64,000 bases of DNA from Spinellus fusiger (GCA_025094145.1 JALLLS010000069.1:62001-126000); one strand, 5' to 3'. Positions 36,410 through 47,627 are shown, counted from the stretch's first letter. The notes: generated by a model from the letters alone, not told the origin. Made by a program: numbers and translations.

Positions 36410-37765
36410 CAGTGTCAGGCAAAATAATAATAATTTATTTCGTTTTCCAACCTCTATTTTGGTCAAATTTTTTTTAACTTATTCCTCATTTCCTCTTTTC
36501 CCGCTATATCATCTGGTATGACTAACACCACTGAAAAAACCACCAAGCCTTTTGGAAACAGAAAGAAAAGTATCAACGACTTTACTCGTAAACTCATTGT
36601 TCACGAGGCTACTGTAGATGATACCAGCCAAGTAGAGATTGCAGCCATGTTTGGCATCAGTAATTCCACTGTCAGCCTTATCGTGAAGAAGTACAGAGAA
36701 ACTGGCTGCTTCAAAGCAGGGAAGAGATCTGGGCGCAAGCCTATTCTGAAGGAGAGGGACGAGAGAGAGTTTGTATACGAGATGGAAAGAAATTCATTTC
36801 AGACAATAGATCAACTTTACAAGCAGATGACCACCAAAGTGTGCATGAGCACTTTTAGAAAAATGATAAATAGGATTGGCCTTTCTTCTTTCAGGGTTGT
36901 TAAGAAACCTTCTCTCAGAATTAAACACAAGAAGTCGAGGCTTACTTGGACTAGGACCTACCTTCGTTGGACTGAAGAAGACTGGATGACAGTCATCTAG
37001 TTCGATGAGTCAAAGTACCAGATAATGAGCAACAACCACCACAACAGGGTGGTACGTAGGAAGAAGGAGGGGCTACTCCAAAATAATATCAAGTCAACGA
37101 TGAAGTTTAGTGGTGATGGGATGATGGTGTGGGGTTCTCTTTTCTGGTGAAGGTGTCGGTAGACTTGCTATGATGGAGAGATCCATCAATAGTGCTAAAT
37201 ACACCAGTATTTTAGAAGAGGCCTATTACCCCGAGCTGGCTCGTCTTTTCGGCACTGAATCCGGTGGTAGGCTATGTTCTTCAAGAGGACAATGCCAGTT
37301 GCCATACTAGTAAGGAAACTAGGAAATGGAAGGATGAGAGAGGCATAGTCACTATGGAAAGGTGGCCCTCTCAAAGCCCTGGCCTGAGCCCAATTGAGCA
37401 TTTTTGAGAAGAGTTGGACAGAGCAGTTCGGAAGAGGATACCCCCAGCAAGCACCTTCCAGGATCTTAAGGCTCTCCTGGTCCAAGAATGAGAGAGAGCC
37501 ACCAAAGAGGTTAACAATAGCCTCATCAACAGCATACATTGGAGATGTAGAACTGTGATGAAGACCAAGAGTAGAAACACCAAATACTAAGGGTTTCCAC
37601 CCAATAAAAATGGATTTATTATCCTGTTGACCTTCTTTATATTCTATCCTATTTTGAAGTTTTTACTATGTGTTTAATGTATGTTTTTATGAAAAAGAAT
37701 AAGTATTTCCCTATACACGAATCATATCGGAAAATAGAATAAATTATAGTGTATACCAGACACTG
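36410..37765 (+). mobile_element. Tc1-like element, family 4, with TIRs and TA duplication
   Basis: The left end CAGTGTCAGGCAAAATAATA pairs with the right end (reverse complement CAGTGTCTGGTATACACTAT), and both continue to an AATTTATT...TTTTCC block. TA flanks both ends (36408-36409, 37766-37767). The transposase starts at 36518 with a clear HTH (QVEIAAMFGISNSTVSLIVKKY) and reads 160 residues to TAG at 37000, where the sister copy has Trp before the first catalytic Asp (FDESK). Downstream stops include a second Trp-to-TGA change near 37405. The element is defective but comparatively young. Confidence 0.85.
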
Positions 37766-37777
37766 TATACACCTTTT

Positions 37778-38286
37778 TTGTGTTGAGTAGGAACGCCAGC
37801 GCCGCCATAGAGTGCAAAGACTCCTTCAGCAACAGACGCTGTATCCTCACTTTTTCTTCCATCTCTCCTCTACCACCCATTCTTAACCCGTTCAGCAAAG
37901 CCAGAAGCTGCTAGTGTAGTTTCTGTATTTGTGTCCTCAGGATTGTCCGGGTTACTCTAAGTATCCCTCGTTGGATTTCGAATCGCCACAGGATGACGGT
38001 TATCTTTTTGGTGTCCTGGTTTCCTTGCTGACTTTATGGCATTTTGGATGTCTATTCATAATTATTATTTTACCATCATTTCTCATTTTTCATTATTTTT
38101 CCCTCATTTGAGGTTTTGTATTTCTCGGTCCTTCTGTTTCCCATTCATTTGCATTCTTTTTTTCACTTTTGTATTTGAAGTATTTATGTTTATTCTTATT
38201 TTTTTTCAAAAGTTCTCATAAGGTGGCTGACATGCCCAATGCGCGAATAGCAACTAACACCCAAAAATAAAAATACTTTGAACTGT
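37778..38286 (+). mobile_element. LINE array copy A, 5'-truncated tail
   Basis: Matches the last codons of LINE ORF2 (GAACGCCAGCGCCGCCATAG...) and the 3' untranslated tail up to ACTTTGAACTGTA. It starts directly beyond the right end of the family 4 Tc1 element. About 100 bases of other sequence separate it from the complete copy. Confidence 0.8.
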
Positions 38287-38389
38287 ATATTTAAAATACC
38301 CTGATTCTTTCTATTGGTCACTTGAAAAAAAGGATAAAGTTATGGTCTGGATTTAAAATATACCTAAGATTTTATATCCTTACTGTACT

Positions 38390-39604
38390 ATGGTAGTGCT
38401 CTTTCGCGTAATAAATATTACCCCAAAGAGTTATAATAAAATCTACAGCAAACATTACAATCACCCATCCGTCAACACCAACACCCCCGCCACCTATATC
38501 ACACTGGATCCATTAACCACGGACCCCACCTCAGCACCACCCGCCAAACCCTTCGAGTTTGGCCTTACCGACGTCCCCACCACCTACGACGTCCCTAAAA
38601 GCAGAAAAGAAAAACTGCTTGCCAAACGCACCCGAGCAAGAACCAACGAGGAGAACAAAATGTCCGAGGTGGAAAAGGCCGACACCCACGCCCAACAAAT
38701 GCTGCAGATGATGGCGGCAATCCAAAAACAGATAGAGATCTTTGGACTCCGTATCCAGGAATTGGAGGCCCAATTGAAGGCCAAGGATGCAATGATTGCA
38801 TCCCTCCAGGCTCAGGCCACTACCAGCACCACCAACACCACCACCACTGCCACCCCTGCCACCCCTGCCAAGCAGGGCAACTCGACTGCTGCTTCAAAGC
38901 ATGCCCCAACCTCCACACCCACACCCACACCCACCACCTACGCCAGCATGGCAAAGAAGAACCCCCAGGCCAAGAAGCCTACAAAGGCCAAAGCAGTGCT
39001 TAAGGCACAAGCAGTACGTGCCTTTCAGGAGCCCACTGGACCCTCAGTGTACGAATTCGTATACGTCCCTTGCCGCCGATACCTTAAGTACGGCCAGGTT
39101 CGCAAGATGTTGGGATCGTTGAAGATCCAACAGTCACGGATCATTGACATCCACTTCCCGGCAAGGGGAACAGTTGCGCTGCTGGTCCACAGCAGCTACA
39201 AGAAGGAACTCGAGGAGCACCTCGAGAAGCTTAAGATCAGTCCAGTGAAGGACTTCAACCCTGTGTCCGCTGCAGTCATTGCAGACCCAAAGCTCCAAGG
39301 GGAAACCAACAGTACCAAGGCTGCAAAGGCCCAGGAACTCTTTGACCAGAGAGTGTCAAACACCTGTCTTCGTTCCCCCACCCACTTAGGGTACAGCATT
39401 GCTCGCCACTTTGGCTCTGGTAATGCCACTCCCCGCCTCTCTGCCACTGCCTTTGAGAAGCTCTTGGCGGATCTCAAGGCCAAGACCCCAGTTGCCAGCC
39501 GCCCCGCCACCCTTGAAGAAGAGGCCATCCAGGCATTTGGATCAGGCTCAGCTATGGAAGAAGATGAGGGAGACGCCCAAAACATCCACCGAGAAGAATT
39601 ATGA
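38390..39604 (+). CDS. LINE ORF1 protein, coiled coil plus RRM-like domain
   Basis: 404 residues if the first ATG is used. The first 30 or so may be leader, because the sister copy at 44 kb is out of frame there; the conserved part starts around KLLAKRTRARTNEE. A coiled coil follows (MLQMMAAIQKQIEIFGLRIQ and on), then a low-complexity Thr/Ala/Pro linker. A conserved C-terminal half contains PSVYEFVYVPCRRYLKYGQV and SRIIDIHFPARGTVALLVHS, resembling the RRM-like nucleic-acid-binding fold of LINE ORF1 proteins. No CCHC knuckle is seen. Such proteins coat the element RNA as trimers. The stop TGA overlaps the ORF2 start in ATGA. Confidence 0.75.
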   Translation: MVVLFRVINITPKSYNKIYSKHYNHPSVNTNTPATYITLDPLTTDPTSAPPAKPFEFGLTDVPTTYDVPKSRKEKLLAKRTRARTNEENKMSEVEKADTHAQQMLQMMAAIQKQIEIFGLRIQELEAQLKAKDAMIASLQAQATTSTTNTTTTATPATPAKQGNSTAASKHAPTSTPTPTPTTYASMAKKNPQAKKPTKAKAVLKAQAVRAFQEPTGPSVYEFVYVPCRRYLKYGQVRKMLGSLKIQQSRIIDIHFPARGTVALLVHSSYKKELEEHLEKLKISPVKDFNPVSAAVIADPKLQGETNSTKAAKAQELFDQRVSNTCLRSPTHLGYSIARHFGSGNATPRLSATAFEKLLADLKAKTPVASRPATLEEEAIQAFGSGSAMEEDEGDAQNIHREEL

Positions 39605-42600
39605 ATAGACTGAAGATTGGTCTATTGAATGCTTGTGGAATCAGGCCCAAACTGGTGAACGTTCTGAATGTGTGTGTGCAGAATGATATTGATATACTTT
39701 TAGTGACAGAGACTTTCCTGACCAAAGACATGCAAATGTTGAGGTGCCCCTGGATACAAATACACAACTATGCTACAGCCCATGGTGATGCTGGACGAGG
39801 TTTTGATGGAGTTTCGTTCTTTATTCGTCCTGACTTTCCTTACCATGTACATTCCTTACCAATTACTAATCCTTTTGTGGTCTCCTGTAGGATTGGCCCA
39901 TATACACTCCATGGTCTGTACCTACCTCCGAGGCTGTCGTCTAGTGAGGCTGCGGAAAGGTTGAATTCACTACCCATAGACGACTTCACACTCGTCCTTG
40001 GTGACCTGAATACACGTTTAGGCCGCCTGACTGGAGATCATGGCATAAACGACAGACATGTGGGATTTGAAGACTGGATCCGCCGTCAGGATCTAACCTT
40101 GTGGAACTCAGAGTTGGCATTTGGCTTGCCTACATATGAGCGAAGTCTAGCAGATGGTCGTCGGTTTGCTAGCATTATTGACCTGTTCCTGTCAAGAAGC
40201 TACAACTTCTCCGAAGTGTGCTTGCACATTAGGGACGATCTGAGGTTAGGTTCAGACCACCACTTGTGTGAGCTGTCCTTTCAGCCGGTGCTCATGCCAC
40301 CGCTCATGACAGAAACAGCTGTCCGTCGCCTCTGGAGACTGCAACGTTTAAACAAACAAACAGTCTGTGACCAGTACAAGCGATGTTTTGCAGAGAACAC
40401 AGGTGAACTGCAAAGAGAGATCCAAAAAATATTGGAAGACAAAACCCCGTTGTGCTCTGTTAAGATGGAGGACTTTGCTGAGAGACTCAATGAGTCAATC
40501 TACAAGGCCCTGGATGATAGCGTAGGGCGCGCACAATCCCATCCAAAAGCTTGGAAAAGCTACTGGAATGCTGATCTACAACAGTTAGCTGACCGTCGTC
40601 AAGAACTTTATCGTTTTAGACGACGGGTAGGCAATGATATTGAACGCATTGAAGCCCACCGCTTGTATGAGGAAGCGTGTTTAGCTTTGAAAAAGGCTAT
40701 AAGGCAAGCACAACGACAAACCTGGCATGTATTTTGTGATAAAGTCCGTAAGGGCTTAACAGAGATGACAAGTGCTGTGAAAGGAATGAGGCTGCGGAGA
40801 CGTTCGCCAATTTCCCTGTCATCTCCAGAGGGCCCTCGGCATGCTGCCAATCGCATGATTGACCACCTAGAGAGAGTGTTTGGCGGATCTACGGAAAGAC
40901 AGGAGCGTCAGGAGTTTACTCTCCAAGACAATCCAGTCCCATGGGACGTAGACTTTATTCACTCTGCTATTCGAAAGATGCCAAATCGAAAAGCACCAGG
41001 CATTGATCATATTAGAGCAGAAATGCTCAAACCCCTAGTTCGAGTGCTAGTGCCTCTGTTACATCAGATCTTCACATTGTGTTGGAGATGGTCGTGGACG
41101 CCTGTGGCCTGGAGAACAGCACAGGTGGTACCTATTTACAAAAACAAAGGAGAGCAGGATGACCCTAGTAACTATCGGCCTATTAGCTTGACATCGGTGT
41201 TTCGTAAGCTCTTAGAAAGATGTATAGCTGGGGAGCTCCTTTCGACCATGCCTGCATTGGACATGGCTCAAGGTGGATTTCGCGCTCGTCGTGGAACTTA
41301 GACCAGGCCCTCTGTCTCCACGAACTTATGGGGTTGTACGCTGCCCAAGGATCAGGAGAGCAAGATCCAAAACCTCCAGTCGTCGTCTTCCTAGATATTA
41401 AAGCTGCATATGATAGTGTGGAACGCTCTGTCATATGGGAGTCGCTGATGCCCTTCGTGTCTCAGCCGTTGCTCTTGCTACTACAGAATTTGTTTGATGA
41501 CATTGTGGTGAATGTGATTCTGAAAAATGTAGCATCCCGGGACATTGCACCTAAACGAGGAGTCTTACAGGGTAGTATTCTTTCTCCATTTCTTTATTCT
41601 ATTTTCATTGATACTCTTCCACGTTTCTTGAGGTTTGCTTCGGTATCCCCAATACTGGTTGGTATGCACCCACCTACCATGGGACGGTCCATTAATCTCT
41701 GTGCTCGAAATCCTTTCTCTTTTGCTTCCCCACAGGCAACTGTTCACGCATTGCTTGACGAGTTACAGAATTCCCTTCACAATCCTTTTCCTACTTCTAC
41801 AGTTTCGGATGACTCTTCTGAGTCGTCAGATTCCTCTTACAGTCCGTCTCATGTCACTGTTACTTGGGCTCCTGTGAATTGTTTGTTGTATGCTGATGAT
41901 GTGGCTCTTATGGGCTGCCCAGAAGATATACATCGAATGCTGGCACTTGCCGAAATTCACTCGACCCTCCTTGGTTACAAATGGAGTCCCTCCAAATGTG
42001 AAGTACTCAATGCCCCGGCCAATGTGCCGTTTTACCTCTATGGCAACGAGCTTCCAACCTGTGATACTTTCAAGTACCTTGGTATCCCCTTTTCACGTCA
42101 AGGTATTAACCAAGACGCACTTTTCTCACACTCACAAGTCAAGGCAATTGCAGTAATGCAAAAGCTGAGAGGAATGGGTGTAAACATGTATGGCTTTGGG
42201 ATTACAGCAGCCCTAAGAGCGTATACTGTTTTTGTTCGGCCTATCCTTGAGTATGGGTTGGCTATTTGTAATGTCAATAGACTAGGCATCCGCCCGCTAC
42301 AAATCTGTCAGTCTGCTTGTCTGAGACTTTGTCTTGCTAGATCTGCTACTGCTAGGTTTGGAACGATCCAGGTTGCCCAATTAGCTGCCCTCCCTAACAT
42401 ATACTCTCGTTTTCTTTATCTGCAAGCCAAATTTGTTGAGCGCGCAGCTACCCTTCCTGAAGACACCCTCCTCTGGTGCCTTGTCCCGCAGCTTGAAGCA
42501 CCCCAGAGTAAAGCCAGATGGATTAAGCTACGTGGCAATGTACTCTGGCAAAATGCTCAAAGAATAGGACGGGCTCACAACCCTCCTAAATATCCATTAA

Positions 42601-43193
42601 AAGTAGCTTATCTTGAACGTCTTCAAAGTGAAATTACTAGTCTAGTACGTGGCAAGAATCCGCTGGTGACGGTAGCCCGTGGACTATGTAGACCTGTTTG
42701 GGATCCAATCCTTCTACTACCGTGCACGCGCAAAGAAAGACATCGTCTACTAAAATGGAGGATTGCTTGGTTACCACCAACACCTTCAGTTCCTTGCCAA
42801 TGTGGCCACCCATCTGCCAATCGGGACCACTTTCTCACTTGCACATTCGTTGACCATGAACGCTCCACGTTCTTGTTCTTCTTAGTTCCTGCACCACCAC
42901 AAGACATTCATCCAATTGACTATTGTCTAAATCTTCTGCCGCGCACGGTTAAGTCTTTTGTTAAATGGCGAGATCTTTGGCCCAGTTTGTTAATACTGCT
43001 GCAAGCCATTGATCGAGCCACGTCTACTCGAGACTTTAAGGTAGAGCCATCAGCTGGTAGCCTGCTCATTGAGGCTGCTGATGGGTGTGTTGAGCGGGAA
43101 CGCCAACGCCGCCATAGAGTGCAAAGACTCCTGCAGCAACAGACGCTGTATCCTCACTTCTCCTCCGATATCTCCTCTACCACCCATTCTTAA
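39601..43193 (+). pseudogene. LINE ORF2, endonuclease and reverse transcriptase, one frameshift
   Basis: An apurinic-type endonuclease domain spans about residues 1-235 with GLLNACG, VTETFL, LVLGDLNTRLG and GSDHHLCELSF. The reverse transcriptase follows: RKAPGIDHIRAEML, VPIYKNKGEQDDPSNYRPIS, FLDIKAAYDSVERSV, APKRGVLQGSILSPFLY and the YADD active site in LLYADDVAL. A C-terminal knuckle, CQCGH...H...C, is present. Reading stops at TAG 41299-41301, but the frame resumes exactly one base back (RRGT, then LDQALCLHEL), so a single-base deletion near 41296-41299 is the simplest reading. A programmed -1 shift is less likely because no slippery heptamer is present. Otherwise the roughly 1200-residue protein is intact. 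Confidence 0.85.
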
Positions 43194-43610
43194 CCCGTTT
43201 AGCAAAGCCAGAAGCTGCTAGTGTAGTTGCTGTATTTGTGTCCTCAGGATTGTCCGAGTTGCTCTAAGTATCCCTCGTTGGATTTCGAATCGCCACAGGA
43301 TGACGGTTATCTTTTTGGTGCCCTGGTTTCCTTGCTGACTTTATGGCCTTTTGGATGTCTATTCATAATTCTCATTTACAATCATTTCTCATGTTTCATC
43401 ATGTTTCATCATTTTTCCCTCATTGAGGTTTTATATTCTCTTTTCTTTCCGTCTCTTCTCTCTTTGCATTATTTTTTTCATTTATGTATTTGAAGTGTTT
43501 CAATGTTTATTCTTTTTTTTTTCAAACGATCTCATAGGGTGGCTAAAATGCCCAATGCGCGAATAGCAACCAACACCCAAAAATAAAAATACTTTGAACT
43601 GTACTATGGT

Positions 43611-43905
43611 AGTAGAAAGTGGTGTCCTGGTTTCCTTGCTGACTTTATGGCCTTTTGGATGTCTATTCATAATTCTCATTTTACCATCATTTCTCATGTT
43701 TCATCATTTTTCCCTCATTGAGGTTTTATATTCTCTTTTCTTTCCGTCTCTTCTCTCTTTGCATTATTTTTTTCACTTATGTATTTGAAGTGTTTCAATG
43801 TTTATTCTTTTTTTTTTCAAACGATCTCATAGGGTGGCTAAAATGCCCAATGCGCAAATAGCAATCAACACCCACAAATAAAAATACTTTGAACTGTACT
43901 ATGGT
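43611..43905 (+). mobile_element. LINE array copy C, tail only
   Basis: About 295 bases nearly identical to the 3' tail of copy B, beginning at GGTGTCCTGGTTTCC. It is joined to copy B and copy D by the same GAACTGTACTATGGTAGT junction. Confidence 0.85.
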
Positions 43906-45404
43906 AGTGGCTCTTTCGTGTAATCAATATTACCCCAAAAGAGTAAAAATACAAATCGCAAAACTCAACATAAGTAACATACATCCGTCAGCAACAATCC
44001 CCATCCACCCACATAGTACACAGCACACATTGGATAAACCAACTACGTGTACCAGCACCTGTCAGACCCTTTGTGTCTGAGGCCACCACTGCCACCACCA
44101 TTCCTAACTCAGACAGCAGAAAACCCAGACTACTTAGCAAGCGCACTCGTGCAAATACTTACGAGTATCAAATGACTGAGGTAGAAAAGTCTGATACCTT
44201 TACCCAGCAGATGATGGCATTTCTGTCAGATATTCAGAGACAAATGGCAACAATTGGACTCCGCATCCAGGAATTGGAAGCACAAGTCAAGGTCAAGGAT
44301 GACCTTATTACATCTCTCCAGGCTCAGATCAATGCCAAGAGTGCAGATAATGCACCCAAATCACCTCCCGCCCTTACTCCCACATCCATCCCCACAGTGA
44401 AACCCACAAATGCCATAGAAAAGGCTACTGTCACTTATGCCAACATGGCTAAAAAGAACGCCTCCCCACCAAAGAAGACAGCAAAGGCCAGAGCAGTGCT
44501 TAGAGCACAAACAGTTCGGGCCTTACAAGAGCCTACTGGGCCCTCAGTATACGACTTTGTATACTTGCCCTGTCGCCGCTACCTCAAGTACGGCCAGATC
44601 CGCAAGATGTTGGGATCACTGAAGATCCAACAGTCACGGATCATAGACATCCACTTCCCAGCAAGGGGTACAATTGCACTGCTTGTACACGGTAGCTTCA
44701 AGCAAGAACTCGAGGAGAAACTTGAGAAATCAAAGATCAAGCCACAGGCAAGCTTTGATCCAGTAGCTGCAACGGTGATTGCAGACCCTAAGCTCCAGCA
44801 GGAGTCAGATAGCACCAAGGCTGTAATGGCCCAAAAACTCTTTGAGCAACGAGTGTCCAACACCTGTCTTTGTGCCCCCATTCATTTAGGGTACAGCATT
44901 GCTCGCCACTTTGGCTCAAGCATTGCCACACCCCGTCTATCCACCATTGCCTTTGAGAAGCTCTTGGCAGACCTCAAGGCCAAGGCCACAGTCACCAGCC
45001 CTCCCGCCACCCTTGAAAAAGAAGCCCTCCAGGCATTTGGGTCTGACTCAGCCATGGAAGGAGTCGAGGGAAACAATTAACATACCCAACAAGACTTGTA
45101 AATAGACCAATCTTTGGTCTATTGAAAGCTTGTGGGATTAGGCTCAAACTAATGTCTGTCTGCATTGTCATTTTCTCTCATTTCTCATATTTCTCTTCAT
45201 TTTTCCCTCATTTCGAGGTTTTATATACTCTTATCTTTCTGTTTCTTTTTTTCCTTGCATTTATTTTTTCCACTTTTGTATTTGAAAGTGTTTATATGTA
45301 TATCTTAATTGTTCAAAAGTTCTCATAGGGTGGCTAACATGCCCAATGCGCGAATAGCAACCAACACCCAAAAATAAAAATACTTTGAACTGTACTATGG
45401 TAGT
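43906..45404 (+). mobile_element. LINE array copy D, ORF1-only internal deletion
   Basis: Starts with the same 5' leader as copy B (GGCTCTTTCGTGTAATCAAT) and carries a full-length ORF1. It retains only the first 15 or so codons of ORF2 (to about 45160), then jumps to the 3' tail and ends at the standard junction. Both ends are therefore retained with endonuclease and reverse transcriptase removed. Confidence 0.8.
44073..45080 (+). CDS. LINE ORF1 protein of copy D
   Basis: An uninterrupted frame of about 335 residues, closely similar to ORF1 of copy B. Examples are PSVYDFVYLPCRRYLKYGQI and SRIIDIHFPARGTIALLVHG, with many conservative changes elsewhere. The codon at 44073 is GTG, and the first in-frame ATG (MTEVEKSD, about 44173) aligns with MSEVEKAD of copy B. 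The real start is unclear. It could supply ORF1 protein in trans, but no ORF2 follows. Confidence 0.6.
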   Translation: MSEATTATTIPNSDSRKPRLLSKRTRANTYEYQMTEVEKSDTFTQQMMAFLSDIQRQMATIGLRIQELEAQVKVKDDLITSLQAQINAKSADNAPKSPPALTPTSIPTVKPTNAIEKATVTYANMAKKNASPPKKTAKARAVLRAQTVRALQEPTGPSVYDFVYLPCRRYLKYGQIRKMLGSLKIQQSRIIDIHFPARGTIALLVHGSFKQELEEKLEKSKIKPQASFDPVAATVIADPKLQQESDSTKAVMAQKLFEQRVSNTCLCAPIHLGYSIARHFGSSIATPRLSTIAFEKLLADLKAKATVTSPPATLEKEALQAFGSDSAMEGVEGNN

Positions 45405-45735
45405 CACCCATTCTTAACCCGTTTAGCAAAGCCAGAGGCTGCTAGTGTAGTTACTGTATTTGTGTCCTTGAGATTTTCCGAGTTGCCTGAAGTATCTTTC
45501 TTTGAATTTTGAATTGCCACAAAATGACAAAAATATATTTGTTCTGTTTTCCTTGCTAATTTCATAGACTTTTGGATGTCTATTTTTGTATCATTATTAT
45601 TTTTTACTTTTATCTCTGAGATTATTCAGACAAGTAAAAATAATAATAAAGAACAAAGATAAGGTGACCACCAGGATCAATGTGTGATTAGCATCTAGCA
45701 CCTAGAAAAATACTTTGAACTATATTATGATATTT
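45405..45735 (+). mobile_element. LINE array copy E, decayed tail
   Basis: Begins at CACCCATTCTTAACCCGTTT, equivalent to the last codons of ORF2 in copy B, and runs through a diverged tail ending ACTTTGAACTATATTATGAT. It is more decayed than copies B to D. Confidence 0.75.
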
Positions 45736-45934
45736 GCCTCTGTATTCCGTGTTTGATCTAATAGTTTTTCTCTCTATTTTATTTTTAATAAATAACACAC
45801 CGCACCACACCACACCAACACTTATAGGAGCCCTATCCCACATAATGAGTCATCTAATTAAATATCTGTATAGATGCATCTATATTGAAATTTATTCCAG
45901 AGAATTAAAATAATTAGATAGACCATATTTTCCC

Positions 45935-46625
45935 TCAAGAATATATTCAAATTAGCTTATCTTGAACATATTCGAATTGTGACTACTAATTTTATTTTTA
46001 GCAAAAATCTGTTGATGAGGGTAGCCTGTAAACTCTACAAACCTGTGTAGGATCCGATTCTTCTACTACTGTGCACTCACATAGACACATAGTACTAAAA
46101 TAGAAGACTTCTTGACTAACAAAAACAACTCCAGTCCCTTATAAATGTGGCCACATGCTGTCCAATTGGAATGATCTTAACTGCACATATATTGATTATG
46201 AATATCTCATATTCCTTATTCCTTCACTACCAAAAAGTATAAACACAATCAACTATTATATAAATATCTTATCACATAGCGTTAATTTTTTGTTTAATAG
46301 TAAGGTATTTTATCTAGATTATTAATACTATGGAAAGTCACTGATCGAGCCACCTCAACATGAATTTTTTTTAATAACTTGAATAACCACAGAAGGTCCC
46401 TTTTTTTGCGTTCTATATTTTCTTCCTGTCACTATTTTCTCTAAGTATCTTATTCCTTATCATCACCCTCACTCTTATTATATATTTCATGATCTTTTAA
46501 ACTAATTTGATTTGAATTTATTATTATTATTTTCTCACACTCTTATTTACGTATGCTCTTTATATATTATCTTTATGCTTCCATTAAGTTCTTAAAAGGT
46601 GGCTGAGGTGTTTTTGGTTCAACTA
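45935..46625 (+). mobile_element. LINE copy F, strongly decayed ORF2 end
   Basis: Aligns with the C-terminal coding region of ORF2 (copy B about 42590-43110). For example AATGTGGCCACATGCTGTCC corresponds to the CCHC knuckle segment. Stops are frequent and most differences from copy B go from C to T or G to A. Confidence 0.65.
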
Positions 46626-47620
46626 AATTATGACAAACTTGATTTTTTATTAAAACTAAGAAACATTGTAACCAATCATATAGCACAATCAATAAAAGGT
46701 GGTGTGTTGCTTTTAAATACTAAGGCAATAGACTCTCTTGGAGACACAATCTTTTTGTGAATGTGATCCCAGTCAAAAAAGTCATATACAAAAAAGGAAA
46801 CTGGGAGATCCATACACATTAATTGGATCTCTGGACGGAACAAAGTACTAGTAGCGGGCTCTTAAAGAAAGCACCAACAACTATGATAGCTTCGTGTAAC
46901 TAAAAAGAGCAGAAAGGAATAGAAAACTTTAATAGTATAAAGTGAAAAAAAAGGTACTTACGATGTGTAAACTTATAAGATACATATAGCTCGATTGATA
47001 TTTACGATGTGATTATAAGAGTACACAAATAATATATTGTTTATTTCAAGCATTAAGTGCACGGTTTATATATAATGCCATCTTTAAGATAGTTAGGCTC
47101 TCAGAGAAGTCCCCAACTTGTACATATCGCCAGGGTCTAATAGAAAACCGAGTCAACAAATCGTCATTATTGACTATCATCACGCCTTATATTTCAAAAT
47201 ATTGAGGTAATTATATTAAGTAACACGGATTTACCTTAATACAAAAATGTACTACAAAGATTCAGTATACCTGGTATATTTTTATTATATATATATATAT
47301 ATTTTAAAAAAAGGATTGATCCCATCTGATAAGAATGATTTGTTATAATTATTTATGTTTCTAATATCCATATTTTCAGTTAAATAAATTAAAATAAAGA
47401 AAACTCAATAGAAAAATAGTTTTAAAAGAATATCTATTTGACAGCAAGAGTTATTTTTGTAAGTCATTGACTTCAATTTTATTTACACGCACAGTGACAG
47501 CAAGAATAAGCAATACAACAAGGTTTTCTGTTGATCATGATAATGAAATAGTGTAACTAACAAAATGGTGTAACTAATATAATTGATGCAATTACAAACT
47601 TATTGATATACAGAAATTAG
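46626..47620. other. AT-rich intergenic DNA
   Basis: No gene recognised. There is a (TA)n tract near 47289-47302. It ends in the promoter of the secreted-protein gene. Confidence 0.45.
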
Positions 47621-47627
47621 TATAAAA
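47621..47627 (+). promoter_or_regulatory. TATA box of the Kre9/Knh1-like gene
   Basis: TATAAAA lies 61 bases before the start codon at 47688, a compact and plausible core promoter. Confidence 0.6.

Larger units (their letters stand above)
38387..43610 (+). mobile_element. Nearly complete non-LTR retrotransposon (LINE), copy B
   Basis: A two-ORF LINE of about 5.2 kb: a short 5' leader, ORF1 (38390-39604), ORF2 (39601-43193, one frameshift) and a 3' tail of about 410 bases ending AAAATACTTTGAACTGTACTA. It is richer in GC than the surrounding DNA, especially in ORF1. It heads a head-to-tail series of related copies. Confidence 0.88.

Noticed and set aside
41296..41301. Programmed -1 frameshift in LINE ORF2
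   Set aside because: No slippery X XXY YYZ heptamer at the site, and related LINEs encode this domain in one frame; a one-base deletion is simpler.
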